64,000 nt of DNA. Origin: Desulfocicer vacuolatum DSM 3385. Lineage in GTDB: Bacteria > Desulfobacterota > Desulfobacteria > Desulfobacterales > Desulfobacteraceae. The stretch lies in contig NZ_FWXY01000006.1 in assembly GCF_900176365.1 (NCBI RefSeq), forward strand, positions 124,001 through 188,000. Direction: 5' to 3'. Of the stretch, positions 26,312-35,494 are shown one piece after another. The number at the start of each line of letters is the position of its first letter. The first letter of the stretch is position 1. The notes under the pieces are model-generated. The model searched no databases. It had not been told where the DNA came from and saw only the letters and a list, made by a program, of their open reading frames with translations. The translations under genes and the position numbers were made by a program.

Positions 26312-27628
26312 TTATTGCACCATCAGGTTGGGAAGCCAGAGAATGATCTGGGGAAACACCATGCACAGAATCATGCCCACAATCTGAAGCGCCATATAGG
26401 GCAGGACGGATTTATAAAGATCCGCCATGGTAACATCGGGCGGTGCCACAGCCTTGAGATAAAATATGGAGTATCCAAAGGGCGGAGAGAGATAGGCAAT
26501 CTGCAGATTAAGATTAAATATGACGCCGAACCATAATGGATCAAACCCCAGCTCTGTGATAACCGGTACAAAGATCGGGGCCAGAAGAACGGTGATACCG
26601 ATAATATCCAGCACCATGCCAAGGAAAAGCAGAATAACCTGGATGATGATCAACACCAGCCAGGGGTTAAGGGGCAGGGCCACCAGAGCGGTTTTTACAA
26701 ATTCAGCGCCGCCGCCCAGTGTATAGGTGGCAATGAACACCATGGCACCAAAGACAATCCATAGTATCAATCCCACGGTTTTCATGGTTTCATACAGGGA
26801 ATCGCTTAAGTTGTTCCAGTCTAACTGTTTTCTTACGCCTGCACATAAAATGGCACCCAGGGCCCCCACACCGGCTGCTTCACCCGGGGTGGCAATGCCG
26901 CCGAAGATGGAACCCATCACCCCGAGAATCAAGCCAATGGGGAGAATAAGGGATTTGAACAAAGCAATTTTCTGAATCAGCGGCACATTGCGCTCTTCCT
27001 CAGGGGCCGCCGGTCCGGCAGACGGGTCCAGATAACATTTAATAAGGATATAAGCAATGTAAAGACCGCCAAACAACAATCCCGGTCCCACACCGCCCAT
27101 GAACAGCTTACCAATGGATTCTCCCACGGTGACGCCGTAAACAATGAACATGATGCTGGGGGGAACCAATACCCCCAGTGCACCGCCTGCCACAATGGAG
27201 CCCAGGGCCATGTGGCGGTCATATCCCCGCTGGAACATAAAGGGCAGGGCAATGAGGCCGGTGATGGTCACATCTGCTCCCACAGTACCAATCATGGCGG
27301 CCAGTACGGTACAAAGTAAAATGGTGGCTGCGGCAATGCCCCCCCGGAGCCCCCCCACCCAGACCTGGATGGCCTTGAACAGATCATGGGCAATGCCGGA
27401 CTTTTGCAGCATGTTGCCCATGAAGACGAAAAGGGGGATGGCGATCATGCTGAAACTTCCCATGACATCCCATACCCGAAGCACCACAACGGACATGGCA
27501 TCCGGTCCCCACAGGAAAAAGGCAAATATCAGTCCCAGACTTCCGGTGGTCCATGCCAGGGGAATTCCCAGGGCCAGCAGCGCGAAAAAAGAACTGAACA
27601 TCAATATGGTTAATAATCCTGGCTCCAT
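26312..27628 (-). CDS. dctM: TRAP transporter large permease subunit
   Basis: A 438-residue DctM-family permease with 12 or so membrane segments. Typical features are GIPLAWTTGSLGLIF near the start, AMIGTVGADVTITGLIALP, and GALGVLVPPSIMFIVYG, the hairpin-loop motif with PPS. AAGGAGA precedes the ATG. The gene lies between dctP and dctQ; about 275 bases with a hairpin separate it from dctP. Confidence 0.93.
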   Translation of the reverse strand: MEPGLLTILMFSSFFALLALGIPLAWTTGSLGLIFAFFLWGPDAMSVVVLRVWDVMGSFSMIAIPLFVFMGNMLQKSGIAHDLFKAIQVWVGGLRGGIAAATILLCTVLAAMIGTVGADVTITGLIALPFMFQRGYDRHMALGSIVAGGALGVLVPPSIMFIVYGVTVGESIGKLFMGGVGPGLLFGGLYIAYILIKCYLDPSAGPAAPEEERNVPLIQKIALFKSLILPIGLILGVMGSIFGGIATPGEAAGVGALGAILCAGVRKQLDWNNLSDSLYETMKTVGLILWIVFGAMVFIATYTLGGGAEFVKTALVALPLNPWLVLIIIQVILLFLGMVLDIIGITVLLAPIFVPVITELGFDPLWFGVIFNLNLQIAYLSPPFGYSIFYLKAVAPPDVTMADLYKSVLPYMALQIVGMILCMVFPQIILWLPNLMVQ

Positions 27629-27860
27629 AAGATCTCCTTAATATGTTCATGGCATAAGGCTATTTGTGTCAAAGAATATACCGGCCTGTTTGTGTTTTTA
27701 TCCGTTTTCTGCGTTGGGTTTTGGCATACATAGAACCACTATGCATGGCAAGATCCGCCTTGAATACGAATAAAAATTCTGCGCATCCCGATATATTTTT
27801 ATCCGCCAATTGCCTAAATTATTGCCACATCCAAACTTGATACGGTGAGAGGTTTAATTG

Positions 27861-27896
27861 CATCACAACATCATCCCCTGGGGCGATGTTGTGATG
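27861..27896 (-). terminator. Hairpin between dctP and dctM, likely attenuator or processing site
   Basis: CATCACAACATC and GATGTTGTGATG form a perfect 12-bp stem around an ATCCCCTGGGGC loop. There is no strong T-run, so it may protect the dctP message 3' end more than stop transcription, a common arrangement behind binding-protein genes. Bases 27629-27860 show no gene. Confidence 0.6.
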
Positions 27897-27905
27897 AGAT
27901 TTATT

Positions 27906-28949
27906 TTATTTAATGGAGCCTGTTAATTTAAGGTAATCCAGGATAGAATCAATGACTTTTGCAGACATGGGGCTCTTCTTTTTCCACTCATTGGCAACGT
28001 CAAGGGAAATTTGCCTTGCTTTGGCCATGTCTTCACTGGAAAGCTGGGTGTGAACAAGTCCTTTCTTTTTCATTTTCTGTAGTGCCCGGGCGCTTTCTGC
28101 TGCGGACTGATAATCAAACCGGGCATCCAGTTCAAACACCCAGGATTCCATTAAGGCTTTAAGGTCATCCGGTAATTTGTTCCAGGCTTTCTGATTAACG
28201 GTGAAATCGCAGGTGGCAGTATTGCCGTGGAAGGAGGGATAAAGAACATATTCTGTTACTTCTTGCAGACCGATGTCATGGTTTTCTGCAAGACTTACAA
28301 ACTCTGCTGCATCCACAACCCCTGTGTCAAGGCCTGTGTAAAGTTCTCCACCGCCCATTTTTACCGGAGATGCCCCCAGTTTTTTAAACAGTTCCGAGGT
28401 AAGCCCACCGGCGGTTCTGATTTTAATACCGTTGAAATCGGACAGTTGTTTCAGGGGAACTTTGGACATGATGGGTTCTGCACCCACAAGGGCCGGTCCC
28501 ACATAGTGAACTTTATATTTTCCATAGAGTTCCCGGGCAAGTTCCAGACCGCCAAAGTAGTAACTCCAGATTTTAACATCACTTGTACTTTCCCAGATAC
28601 TCATGAGGCTGAACAATGCGGCAAATGCGGGATCTTTACCGGCATAATAGGCAGGGGCGTTGAAACCGCATTCAAAAATACCCATGCCCATGGCATCCAG
28701 CTGCTCAAAGGGCCCCACAAGGGAACCGACACCGTAAAGTTTGATATCCAGTCGTCCGTTGGATGCCGCTTTTAAATCTTTTAAGGACGTTTCAAGGGCT
28801 TTGTATCCAACACTTCCGGGAACGGCATAGGTCTGGGCACGCCATTTGTAAACTTTGTCTGCGGCCACTGCACTGGTCGAGATAAATCCGCAAAGTGCAA
28901 TAAACGATATGGCAACGATCATACATTTGACTGCTTTTGCATACTTCAT
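27906..28949 (-). CDS. dctP: TRAP transporter periplasmic solute-binding protein
   Basis: A 347-residue DctP-family protein. The signal peptide runs from MKYAKAVKCMIVAISFIALC to about AVA-ADKVY. The mature part contains the family core FNGIKIRTAGGLTSELFKKLGA, with the substrate-carboxylate arginine in KIRTAG, and YTGLDTGVVDAAEF. AAGGAG precedes ATG 28949. The ligand is unknown; the company of a molybdenum hydroxylase and a PreA-like enzyme suggests an N-heterocyclic or aromatic acid, which is inference. Confidence 0.92.
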   Translation of the reverse strand: MKYAKAVKCMIVAISFIALCGFISTSAVAADKVYKWRAQTYAVPGSVGYKALETSLKDLKAASNGRLDIKLYGVGSLVGPFEQLDAMGMGIFECGFNAPAYYAGKDPAFAALFSLMSIWESTSDVKIWSYYFGGLELARELYGKYKVHYVGPALVGAEPIMSKVPLKQLSDFNGIKIRTAGGLTSELFKKLGASPVKMGGGELYTGLDTGVVDAAEFVSLAENHDIGLQEVTEYVLYPSFHGNTATCDFTVNQKAWNKLPDDLKALMESWVFELDARFDYQSAAESARALQKMKKKGLVHTQLSSEDMAKARQISLDVANEWKKKSPMSAKVIDSILDYLKLTGSIK

Positions 28950-28978
28950 AGAACTCTCCTTTATCAAAGCGGTTGATT

Positions 28979-29027
28979 AAAATAACTGCCACGGGCAGAC
29001 CGTGTTCTGACCACAGTCTGCTAAAGT
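28979..29027. repeat. Dispersed hairpin repeat, copy 5 (fragment)
   Basis: AATAACTGCCACGGGCAGAC with CGTGTTCTGACCACAGTCTG is the M1/M3-type hairpin arm alone. It lies inside the operon, between the FAD subunit gene and dctP. Confidence 0.7.
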
Positions 29028-29080
29028 TTTTCATCAGTGTGTCCCCTTTTGAATACATGATTCAAGAGGAGAGGTTGACG

Positions 29081-29980
29081 TTATGGGTTTAAATCATCCA
29101 GGCACGCCATGAGTGTACGCCGGGAAAGGGTTTCAGACAGATCCCTTCGATAATCGGCACTGGCTCTCAAGTCGGTGATGGGAGAAATTTCCCGGGCCAC
29201 CAGTTCGGCACATTGTGCCAATACTTCCCGGGTGGCGGGTTTATTTTTAAGAAACGCTTCAGCCTTGGGAACCCTTATGGGTGTGGGGGCCACCGAGCCC
29301 AGTGCAATGCGGGCCGCTTTACATACACCGTTTTCCACCTTGAGAAAGGATGCTGCCGATACAATGGAAATGATCACGGCATCCCGGGTACCGATTTTTT
29401 GAAAATGAACCGATTCATCAGCTTTAAGGGCGGGGAACTCAATGGCTTTGAGCACCTCGTTGGATGCCATGATATTTTTCCCCGGACCTGTGAAAAATTG
29501 ATCCAGAGCCACTTTTTTTTCTTCTTGTTTGCCTTTGATGATCACGGATGCACCCAGGGCAAGAAGGGAGGGAACCGTATCTCCGGCCGGAGAAGACATG
29601 GCAATGTTGCCCCCCATGGTGCCCACATTTCTCACCTGGGGTGAGGCCATGGTGGACATGGCATGGCAAAGCCCGGGGGCATGTTTTTGAACAATATCCG
29701 ATGACATGATGGTGGACAATGGGGTCACCGCACCAATGGTGACGATGCCGTCGGTTTCTTTAATAAAATTTAATTCATCAATTTTTTTTATATCAATGAG
29801 CGACAAGCCGTCGTTGAAAGACCATCTCCCCCCCCGGACAGCAGGAATAAAATCGGTACATCCGGCAACGATTTTGTACTCCCCCTGGATGGTGTCAAAC
29901 AGCGCCATGAGCGCGTTCATATTTTCAGGACAATGGTATACCAGGTCGGGCAGCGCCCTTGAACCTACAAAATTTTTCAT
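29081..29980 (-). CDS. Molybdenum hydroxylase FAD-binding subunit (CoxM/XdhB type)
   Basis: A 299-residue subunit that passes electrons from the iron-sulfur subunit to its acceptor through FAD. Motifs: YKIVAGCTDFIPAVRGG (first FAD loop), TIGAVTPLSTIMSSDIVQK and QVRNVGTMGGNIAMSSPAGD (second FAD loop), and a C-terminal CO_deh_flav_C domain. Its length is normal. Third of three subunit genes in the order large, small, medium; a 111-base gap separates it from the 2Fe-2S gene. Confidence 0.93.
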   Translation of the reverse strand: MKNFVGSRALPDLVYHCPENMNALMALFDTIQGEYKIVAGCTDFIPAVRGGRWSFNDGLSLIDIKKIDELNFIKETDGIVTIGAVTPLSTIMSSDIVQKHAPGLCHAMSTMASPQVRNVGTMGGNIAMSSPAGDTVPSLLALGASVIIKGKQEEKKVALDQFFTGPGKNIMASNEVLKAIEFPALKADESVHFQKIGTRDAVIISIVSAASFLKVENGVCKAARIALGSVAPTPIRVPKAEAFLKNKPATREVLAQCAELVAREISPITDLRASADYRRDLSETLSRRTLMACLDDLNP

Positions 29981-30091
29981 GTGATACCCCTTTTTTTATC
30001 ATGGGCTTTTGCACGGGATTCTCAACCCATTTATCGGCAACCGCCGCAAGATGGTTGACCCTGCGTAAAAGCCCTTATCCCGGATTCCGGA

Positions 30092-30583
30092 TTACCACCA
30101 GTTGCCTGCATCTTTGGCTTGTTTGGCCCGGCGGATGGAGTTAACGATGTTGACATATCCAGTGCAGCGACACAGGTTCCCCTCAATGGCTTTGCGAATA
30201 TCCATGTCGGAAAGTTCCTCGTCTTCCCACTGGTTTATCAGGGCATAGGCAGACATCACCATACCCGGGGTGCAGAATCCGCATTGAAGTCCCAGTTCAT
30301 CCACAAATGCCTTCATCAGGGGATGCAGTTCATCTCCTCTCATGAGTCCTTCCGAGGTGATAATGGTTGAGCCCTGGGCCGATGCCGCCATGACAAGACA
30401 GCTGTTCACAGGCTTACCGTCCATGAGAACGGTGCAGGCACCGCACTCTCCTTCTTCACAGCTTCTATGGACACTTTGTTGGTTAAGGACGTTGTTTCGC
30501 AGTACCTCAAGCAGGGTGGCATTGGCATCAATGTCAAGGTTCCAGGTGGTGTTGTTTATGTTCAATGTAACCGGCATTTTCAT
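30092..30583 (-). CDS. Molybdenum hydroxylase [2Fe-2S] subunit (CoxS/XdhC type)
   Basis: A 163-residue subunit with two [2Fe-2S] clusters. The plant-type ligands are SCEEGECGACTVLMDG plus a fourth Cys in VNSCLV; the second cluster is QCGFCTPGMVMS with EGNLCRCTGYVNIV. AGGAGG lies seven bases before ATG 30583, and that ATG overlaps the stop of the large-subunit gene (ATGA), so translation is coupled. Confidence 0.95.
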   Translation of the reverse strand: MKMPVTLNINNTTWNLDIDANATLLEVLRNNVLNQQSVHRSCEEGECGACTVLMDGKPVNSCLVMAASAQGSTIITSEGLMRGDELHPLMKAFVDELGLQCGFCTPGMVMSAYALINQWEDEELSDMDIRKAIEGNLCRCTGYVNIVNSIRRAKQAKDAGNWW

Positions 30584-32943
30584 TTGGATTCCTCCTGTTC
30601 CTTGCGGGCTGCCACAATCCAGCTTCTGACCCGTTCCGGTGTTGCAGGCGATTCATTTACTTCTATGTTAAAGGGGGTCAGAGCATCTTCAATGGCTGCC
30701 AGAATCACGGCTTTGCTGCCAATGATGGGGGCTTCCCCCATGCCTTTGCTGCCCGTTTCCGTAAACGGTGACGGGGTTTCCAGGTGGGCCACTTCAATGT
30801 CCGGGGCCTCCACTGCCGTGGGAATGAGATAGGTGGAAAAGGACGAGGTCATCAGTTGTCCTTTTTCGTTGTAATCCAGCCGTTCTGACAGGGCTTCGCC
30901 AATGCCCTGGACAATACCGCCGTGGATCTGTCCGTCCACAATCTGTTTGTCAATGATGGTTCCGGCATCGTGGACATGGGCATATTTGATGATTTTTGTG
31001 GCACCGGTGTCAATGTCCACCTCCACCACGGCCACGTCCGCCGAGGTGCAGAAACTGGTGTAGGATGATCCTGAATCCGGGGTGGTGGGGCTGTACCAGG
31101 TGGTGGTGACGTCCAAAAGATGATCATGGTTTTTCAATATTTCCGGAGGAAGTCCCCGGGGACCGGGAAAAAAGTAGGATTTTTCCGCAAGTTCTTTGTA
31201 GGTGAGTTTTTCGTCGGGATTGTTGCTGGAAAAAATCAAGCCGCCTTCCATAACAAGGCTGGCTTCATCGACCTTGAGAAAGGCCGCTGCACACTGGGAT
31301 ACCTTTTTCTTTAAGATTTTGGCTGCCTTGGCAACGGCACTGGCCGGATAGACAGCGCCACGGCTGGACAGGGGGCCCTGGCCGATGTAATCTGAAGTCA
31401 CCGGTTTGACAAGCACATCCTCCCGGTTACATCCCAGAATATTGGAAACAATAATGGCATGGCTTGCTTCACTGCCCTGGCCGATTTCAGTGCGATCGCT
31501 GTGTACCTCAATGGTGCCGTCGGCGGTGATCTGTACCCGGGCCTGGGTGATGCCGCCCATCTGACAATTGGGAACAGCCACGCCGGCCGGTTCTATGGCG
31601 GATATGACACCCACGCCGATATATTTTCCTTCTTTAAGATATTGCTCTTTTTTTGCCCGGACTTCATCCACATTGGCCATGTCCAGGGCCTTTTTCAAGG
31701 TGCCCGGATAATCGCCGCTGTCGTAGACATAACTGTTAATCTGATGATAGGGAAATTCGTCGGGCTGGATGTAGTTTTTCAGGCGAATGGCTTCAGGCGT
31801 CATGCCAAGCTTCCGGGCGATCTGATTCAGGGCGTGCTCAATGAACTTGATGCCCTTGTCTTTGCCATAACCCCGGTAGGCGCAATAAAAGGATTTGTTG
31901 GTGGCAGCGCCCACCCCTTCAATGTGCATCCCCTTCCAACGGTACATGTTGGGTACAGCAGAACAGGCGGGAAAGATACTTAATGCGGCAATACCTTTGT
32001 TGGTACTTTCCACCCCCAGGTCATGGGTGACAGTGGCTTTTACCCCCAAAAGGGTGCCATCATTTTTAAAGGCCACATCCCCTTCCCAGAAAACATCCCG
32101 CTGGTGGGGACCTGTGACAATGAAATCCTTCTGGGGTTCAAACCATTTCACATGGCGGCCGGTGAGCTTGGATGCCAGGGCCACCACATTTTCTTTCCAG
32201 GCATGGATTTTAAGGCCAAATGCACCGCCGATGTCCACGGCATTGATTTTTACCTTTACCTCGGGCATGCCCAGTGTGGCGGCAATGTTGTGCCGGGCAA
32301 GGTAAGGGGTCTGGAACGATCCCCACATTTCCAGGGTATCTTTTTTAAGATTATAATTGGCCACACAGCCCCGGCCCTCAATGGGAAGACCTGTGACACG
32401 TCCTTCCCGTGTTTTGATGTGCATCACCTGGTCAGCTTCTTCAAAGGCTGTCTCCGGCTCTCCAAAATCAAATTTCAGATGCACCTGCTTGTTGTCTTCC
32501 CAGTCATCGTAAAGTTTGGGTGCATCCGGTTCCAGGGCTTCCAGGGCATTGCCCGTCACTGCCAGGGGTTCATATTCAACTTCCACAAGATCTGCGGCTT
32601 TCCGGGCTGTTTTTTCATCTTCAGCCACCACCGCAGCCACAGGCTCGCCATACCAGCGGACCTTATCCTTTGGCATGGCATAGACATGGGCCAGTCGCCA
32701 GGTCCATCCCTTGCTTTTAAAATTGGCCTGCACCGGCAGCGGGTTGGTGTATTTCACCATCTCTTGGCCAGTGATCACGGTGAGTACACCGGGAACCTTG
32801 AGGGCCTTGTCCACTTCCAGCCGTTTAATCACGGCATGGGCGTGGGGACTCCCTACAAACACCAGATGGGCCATGCCGGGAAAATCAAGGTCATCGGCAT
32901 ACTGGCCCTTTCCTGAAATTAACCTTGTTTCTCTGTTTTCCAC
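30580..32943 (-). CDS. Molybdenum hydroxylase large catalytic subunit (xanthine dehydrogenase/aldehyde oxidase family)
   Basis: A 787-residue molybdopterin subunit. Features in order are the N-terminal hammerhead domain (GKGQYADDLDFPGMAHLVFV), the cofactor loop GAFGLKIHAW, the YCAYRGYG segment, an EIGQGSEASHAII loop and the catalytic glutamate in KGMGEAPIIGSKA near the C-terminus. It hydroxylates a C-H bond next to nitrogen or an aldehyde carbon; the substrate cannot be named. The start is GTG 32943, seven bases after GAGGAGG. The YRG segment rules out a CO dehydrogenase active-site loop (AYRCSFR). Confidence 0.94.
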   Translation of the reverse strand: MENRETRLISGKGQYADDLDFPGMAHLVFVGSPHAHAVIKRLEVDKALKVPGVLTVITGQEMVKYTNPLPVQANFKSKGWTWRLAHVYAMPKDKVRWYGEPVAAVVAEDEKTARKAADLVEVEYEPLAVTGNALEALEPDAPKLYDDWEDNKQVHLKFDFGEPETAFEEADQVMHIKTREGRVTGLPIEGRGCVANYNLKKDTLEMWGSFQTPYLARHNIAATLGMPEVKVKINAVDIGGAFGLKIHAWKENVVALASKLTGRHVKWFEPQKDFIVTGPHQRDVFWEGDVAFKNDGTLLGVKATVTHDLGVESTNKGIAALSIFPACSAVPNMYRWKGMHIEGVGAATNKSFYCAYRGYGKDKGIKFIEHALNQIARKLGMTPEAIRLKNYIQPDEFPYHQINSYVYDSGDYPGTLKKALDMANVDEVRAKKEQYLKEGKYIGVGVISAIEPAGVAVPNCQMGGITQARVQITADGTIEVHSDRTEIGQGSEASHAIIVSNILGCNREDVLVKPVTSDYIGQGPLSSRGAVYPASAVAKAAKILKKKVSQCAAAFLKVDEASLVMEGGLIFSSNNPDEKLTYKELAEKSYFFPGPRGLPPEILKNHDHLLDVTTTWYSPTTPDSGSSYTSFCTSADVAVVEVDIDTGATKIIKYAHVHDAGTIIDKQIVDGQIHGGIVQGIGEALSERLDYNEKGQLMTSSFSTYLIPTAVEAPDIEVAHLETPSPFTETGSKGMGEAPIIGSKAVILAAIEDALTPFNIEVNESPATPERVRSWIVAARKEQEESK

Positions 32944-32998
32944 ACTATCCTCCTCATCCTTTGTGCAAATTGAAAAACGAACCCTTCAAGGCCCATTT

Positions 32999-33107
32999 TT
33001 TCATATGAAATACTCCGCAGATCAGGGGTGTACTTCAAGATTTGTTGCGGGCGGAACCGGATCAGAACACGGTCCGTCCGTGGCGGTTGTATGGTGACCA
33101 TGGCAAG
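32999..33107 (+). repeat. Dispersed hairpin repeat, copy 6 (M3)
   Basis: TTCATATGAAATACTCCGCA leads into TTGTTGCGGGCGGAACCGGA and the partner GTCCGTCCGTGGCGG. It is a single M3 module inside the operon, between the PreA-like gene and the large-subunit gene. Confidence 0.78.
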
Positions 33108-33190
33108 GGGCAAAACTGGGGGTAGAAAGAGATTCTGCCCCTGCATTGTTAATTTTTCATGAACATTGCCATGGGCACACTTGCAGGATT

Positions 33191-34387
33191 TTACTTGTTG
33201 GGTGCAATTTCTATGGAGCCGTCCACAGGGCACACAGAGAGACAGCCGCCGCATCCCACACAATTTTCCTGTTTAACATATACATGGCCGTCGCCCTGCT
33301 GCATGGCATCGGAAAAACAGGCTTTGAGGCACATGCCGCAGTCTTTGCAGATATCCTCATTAACATGGGCTTTTTCCGGGGGCATCTGGGAATATTCAAT
33401 GGCTGCGTCCGTGGCAATGCCCAGCATGTCGTCAATGGTGGCATAGCCTTTTTCGTCCATGAATTTTTCAAGACCCCGCACCTGTTTGCCCAGCCACTCA
33501 TATCCATAACACATGACGGCGGAACAGATCTGAACCACACTGGCACCGCTCATGATGAACATGACAATGTCGCGCCAGTCATAGGCACCGTTGGTACCTG
33601 TGATGGGAAGTTCTTTACCAAATGCGGTGCGCACTTCGTTGATCCATCTCAGGGTCAGGGGTTTTACCCAGGGACCGCCAATGCCTGCTTTGCCGTAAAT
33701 CAGGGGCTTGCCTGTTTCAATGTCCGGTACAAATCCGATGAATCGGTTGGTCAGGGTAACAGCGCCGGCACCGGCGTCTTTGAGCATGCCGGAAAATTGG
33801 ACCAGATCGGTGACCTGGGGGGTGACCTTAATAATGATGGGAACCTTTACGGCATTGGCAACGGCATTGGTGATTTCGCTGGCATAGTTGAAATCTTGTC
33901 CAACGTTCATACCTGTGCGAACTCCGGGCATCAGTTTGGGATGGGGGCAGCCAAAATTCAACTCAATGAGAGGAACACCGCCGTCTTCCATCTGTTTTCC
34001 CAGATCCACCCAGCCGTCTATCTCTGTGGAGCCGATGCTGCCGATGACCACGGCGTCATTTTGTTCCGCATATTTCACCGTTTCCCGGATTTCCTTCATG
34101 AATTCTTTGGGTGTTTCCAGGGCAAGGCCGCTGCGGCTGTAAAGGCTGAAGGCCCGGGGCACTTTCCCATGGCAAACTTCGTGTTTTTCGTTGAGAAATC
34201 GCCATTTGGCCCGGGTGGTGAGCTCCCGCATGTCCGAAGAGTCTGTCATGGTTTTTGCTATAACGGAACCGGCTCCGGCATCAATACATTTTTTCATGTT
34301 TGCAGCGTTCAATGTGGGTTCTGCCGATGCGGCAGCCACGGGATTTTTAAAGTGAACACCACAAAAATCAATTCCTAAATTTGCCAT
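33191..34387 (-). CDS. PreA-like flavoprotein (dihydropyrimidine dehydrogenase family) with ferredoxin domain
   Basis: A 398-residue protein with an FMN TIM barrel related to dihydroorotate and dihydropyrimidine dehydrogenases (ELNFGCPHP, PIIIKVTPQVTDLV, GTNGAYDWRD). It ends with two [4Fe-4S] motifs (CKDCGMCLKAC, CVGCGGCLSVCP). The E. coli homologue PreA works with PreT to reduce uracil and thymine. Here no PreT is present, and the loop that holds the catalytic cysteine in the pyrimidine enzymes (ACGQD) reads MNVGQD, so that cysteine is a valine. A different substrate or an electron-transfer role is therefore likely. Confidence 0.85.
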   Translation of the reverse strand: MANLGIDFCGVHFKNPVAAASAEPTLNAANMKKCIDAGAGSVIAKTMTDSSDMRELTTRAKWRFLNEKHEVCHGKVPRAFSLYSRSGLALETPKEFMKEIRETVKYAEQNDAVVIGSIGSTEIDGWVDLGKQMEDGGVPLIELNFGCPHPKLMPGVRTGMNVGQDFNYASEITNAVANAVKVPIIIKVTPQVTDLVQFSGMLKDAGAGAVTLTNRFIGFVPDIETGKPLIYGKAGIGGPWVKPLTLRWINEVRTAFGKELPITGTNGAYDWRDIVMFIMSGASVVQICSAVMCYGYEWLGKQVRGLEKFMDEKGYATIDDMLGIATDAAIEYSQMPPEKAHVNEDICKDCGMCLKACFSDAMQQGDGHVYVKQENCVGCGGCLSVCPVDGSIEIAPNK

Positions 34388-34554
34388 TATTCATAATCCT
34401 TAAAATAGTTGGTTTTTATTTTTGTATCTTGTTCCCGATTTTTGTACTTTGGGGACAAAAAAATCGGGAATTTTTTTTGCTTCCGGTTTGTCCAGGTCGG
34501 GTTTTAACCAAAAAATTCCATTTTGGATTTCTGGTTTAATGGGGGACAATTGAG

Positions 34555-35331
34555 TCAGTTGAGCCAGTCCACCCTGCCAGCAAGACCGGGGAATGTTTCC
34601 CTGGCTGCGGCAACTTTTTTAATATCAATCTCGGTGCGGATAACGGTTTCTTCATCTCCGCCGCCAGCCATGACAACACCCCATGGGTCGGCCACCATGC
34701 TGTGGCCCACAAATTGAACACCCCGGTTCATGCCCACAGAATTGGAGGAGACAAGGAAACATTGATTTTCCATGGCCCGGACCCGGTTTAGCATCTGCCA
34801 GGCTTCCAGTCTTGGATAGGGCCATGCCGAACAGACCAGAAAAAGTTCTGCTCCTTTGTCCACCATTTTTCGAAACAGTTCGGGAAATCGAAGGTCAAAG
34901 CAGGTGGCCATGCCTATTTTTCCCAGGGGGGTATCCACCACGGAAACGGCGTCTCCGGGGGTGAGAATCTGGGTCTCTTTGGAATTGAATCCAAACAGAT
35001 GAATTTTACGATAACTGCCTGCGATTTTTCCCTGGGGAGAAATGAGATAACTGGAGTTGTAAAGATTTGCGCCTTCTTTTTCCACAAAACTGCCGGAATG
35101 GAGCCAGGAATTTGTTTTTTCAGCCATGGAACAAAGCATGGTCAGGGTGGGACCGTTTTTTTCCTCGGCTTCTGTTGCATAGGCGTCAAAGCTTAGAAAA
35201 CCCAGATTCCACATCTCCGGGAGCATGATAAGATCGGCATCTGCACATGTTTGAATCCGGGCTGCCGCCTTTTCAATGGTTGCAGCCTTGTCTCCTTCAA
35301 TGACCGACATCTGAATGGAGGCGATTTTCAT
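34555..35331 (-). CDS. Nitrilase-superfamily carbon-nitrogen hydrolase
   Basis: A 258-residue amidohydrolase. The catalytic triad is visible: Glu in LPEMWNLGF, Lys in GSYRKIHLFG and Cys in GMATCFDLRFPELFR. Members hydrolyse amides or N-carbamoyl groups; omega-amidase and beta-ureidopropionase are both close relatives. Beside a PreA-like gene, an N-carbamoyl or ring-opened amide substrate is plausible. AGAGGAG precedes ATG 35331. Upstream lies a GTAAATATTCGG element. Confidence 0.88.
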   Translation of the reverse strand: MKIASIQMSVIEGDKAATIEKAAARIQTCADADLIMLPEMWNLGFLSFDAYATEAEEKNGPTLTMLCSMAEKTNSWLHSGSFVEKEGANLYNSSYLISPQGKIAGSYRKIHLFGFNSKETQILTPGDAVSVVDTPLGKIGMATCFDLRFPELFRKMVDKGAELFLVCSAWPYPRLEAWQMLNRVRAMENQCFLVSSNSVGMNRGVQFVGHSMVADPWGVVMAGGGDEETVIRTEIDIKKVAAARETFPGLAGRVDWLN

Positions 35332-35354
35332 TTTTTTCTCCTCTGATTCATCAA

Positions 35355-35485
35355 GTAAATATTCGGTTTTGCAATGCAACTGTCTGTGGCATGCCTCACA
35401 TTCGTCTGTGTGGGTTGTGTGGCATGCTACGTGTCAGGTGAGTCATCCAAAACAGGTGAAGATGGGGTGCTGATCGAATATTTAC
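35355..35485. repeat. GTAAATATTCGG element, copy a (inverted-repeat ends)
   Basis: It starts GTAAATATTCGG (35355) and ends CGAATATTTAC (35475), an inverted pair. The last 37 bases (CAAAACAGGTGAAGATGGGG and on) match the complement of 41609-41645 closely. It lies inside the operon between the DUF2848 and nitrilase genes. It is either a MITE-like element or a cluster of regulator-binding sites. Confidence 0.6.
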
Positions 35486-35494
35486 TTCATCAAT

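Noticed and set aside
33146-34378. 410-codon plus-strand frame
   Set aside because: It lies wholly opposite the PreA-like gene, whose motifs are clear; it is an antisense shadow.
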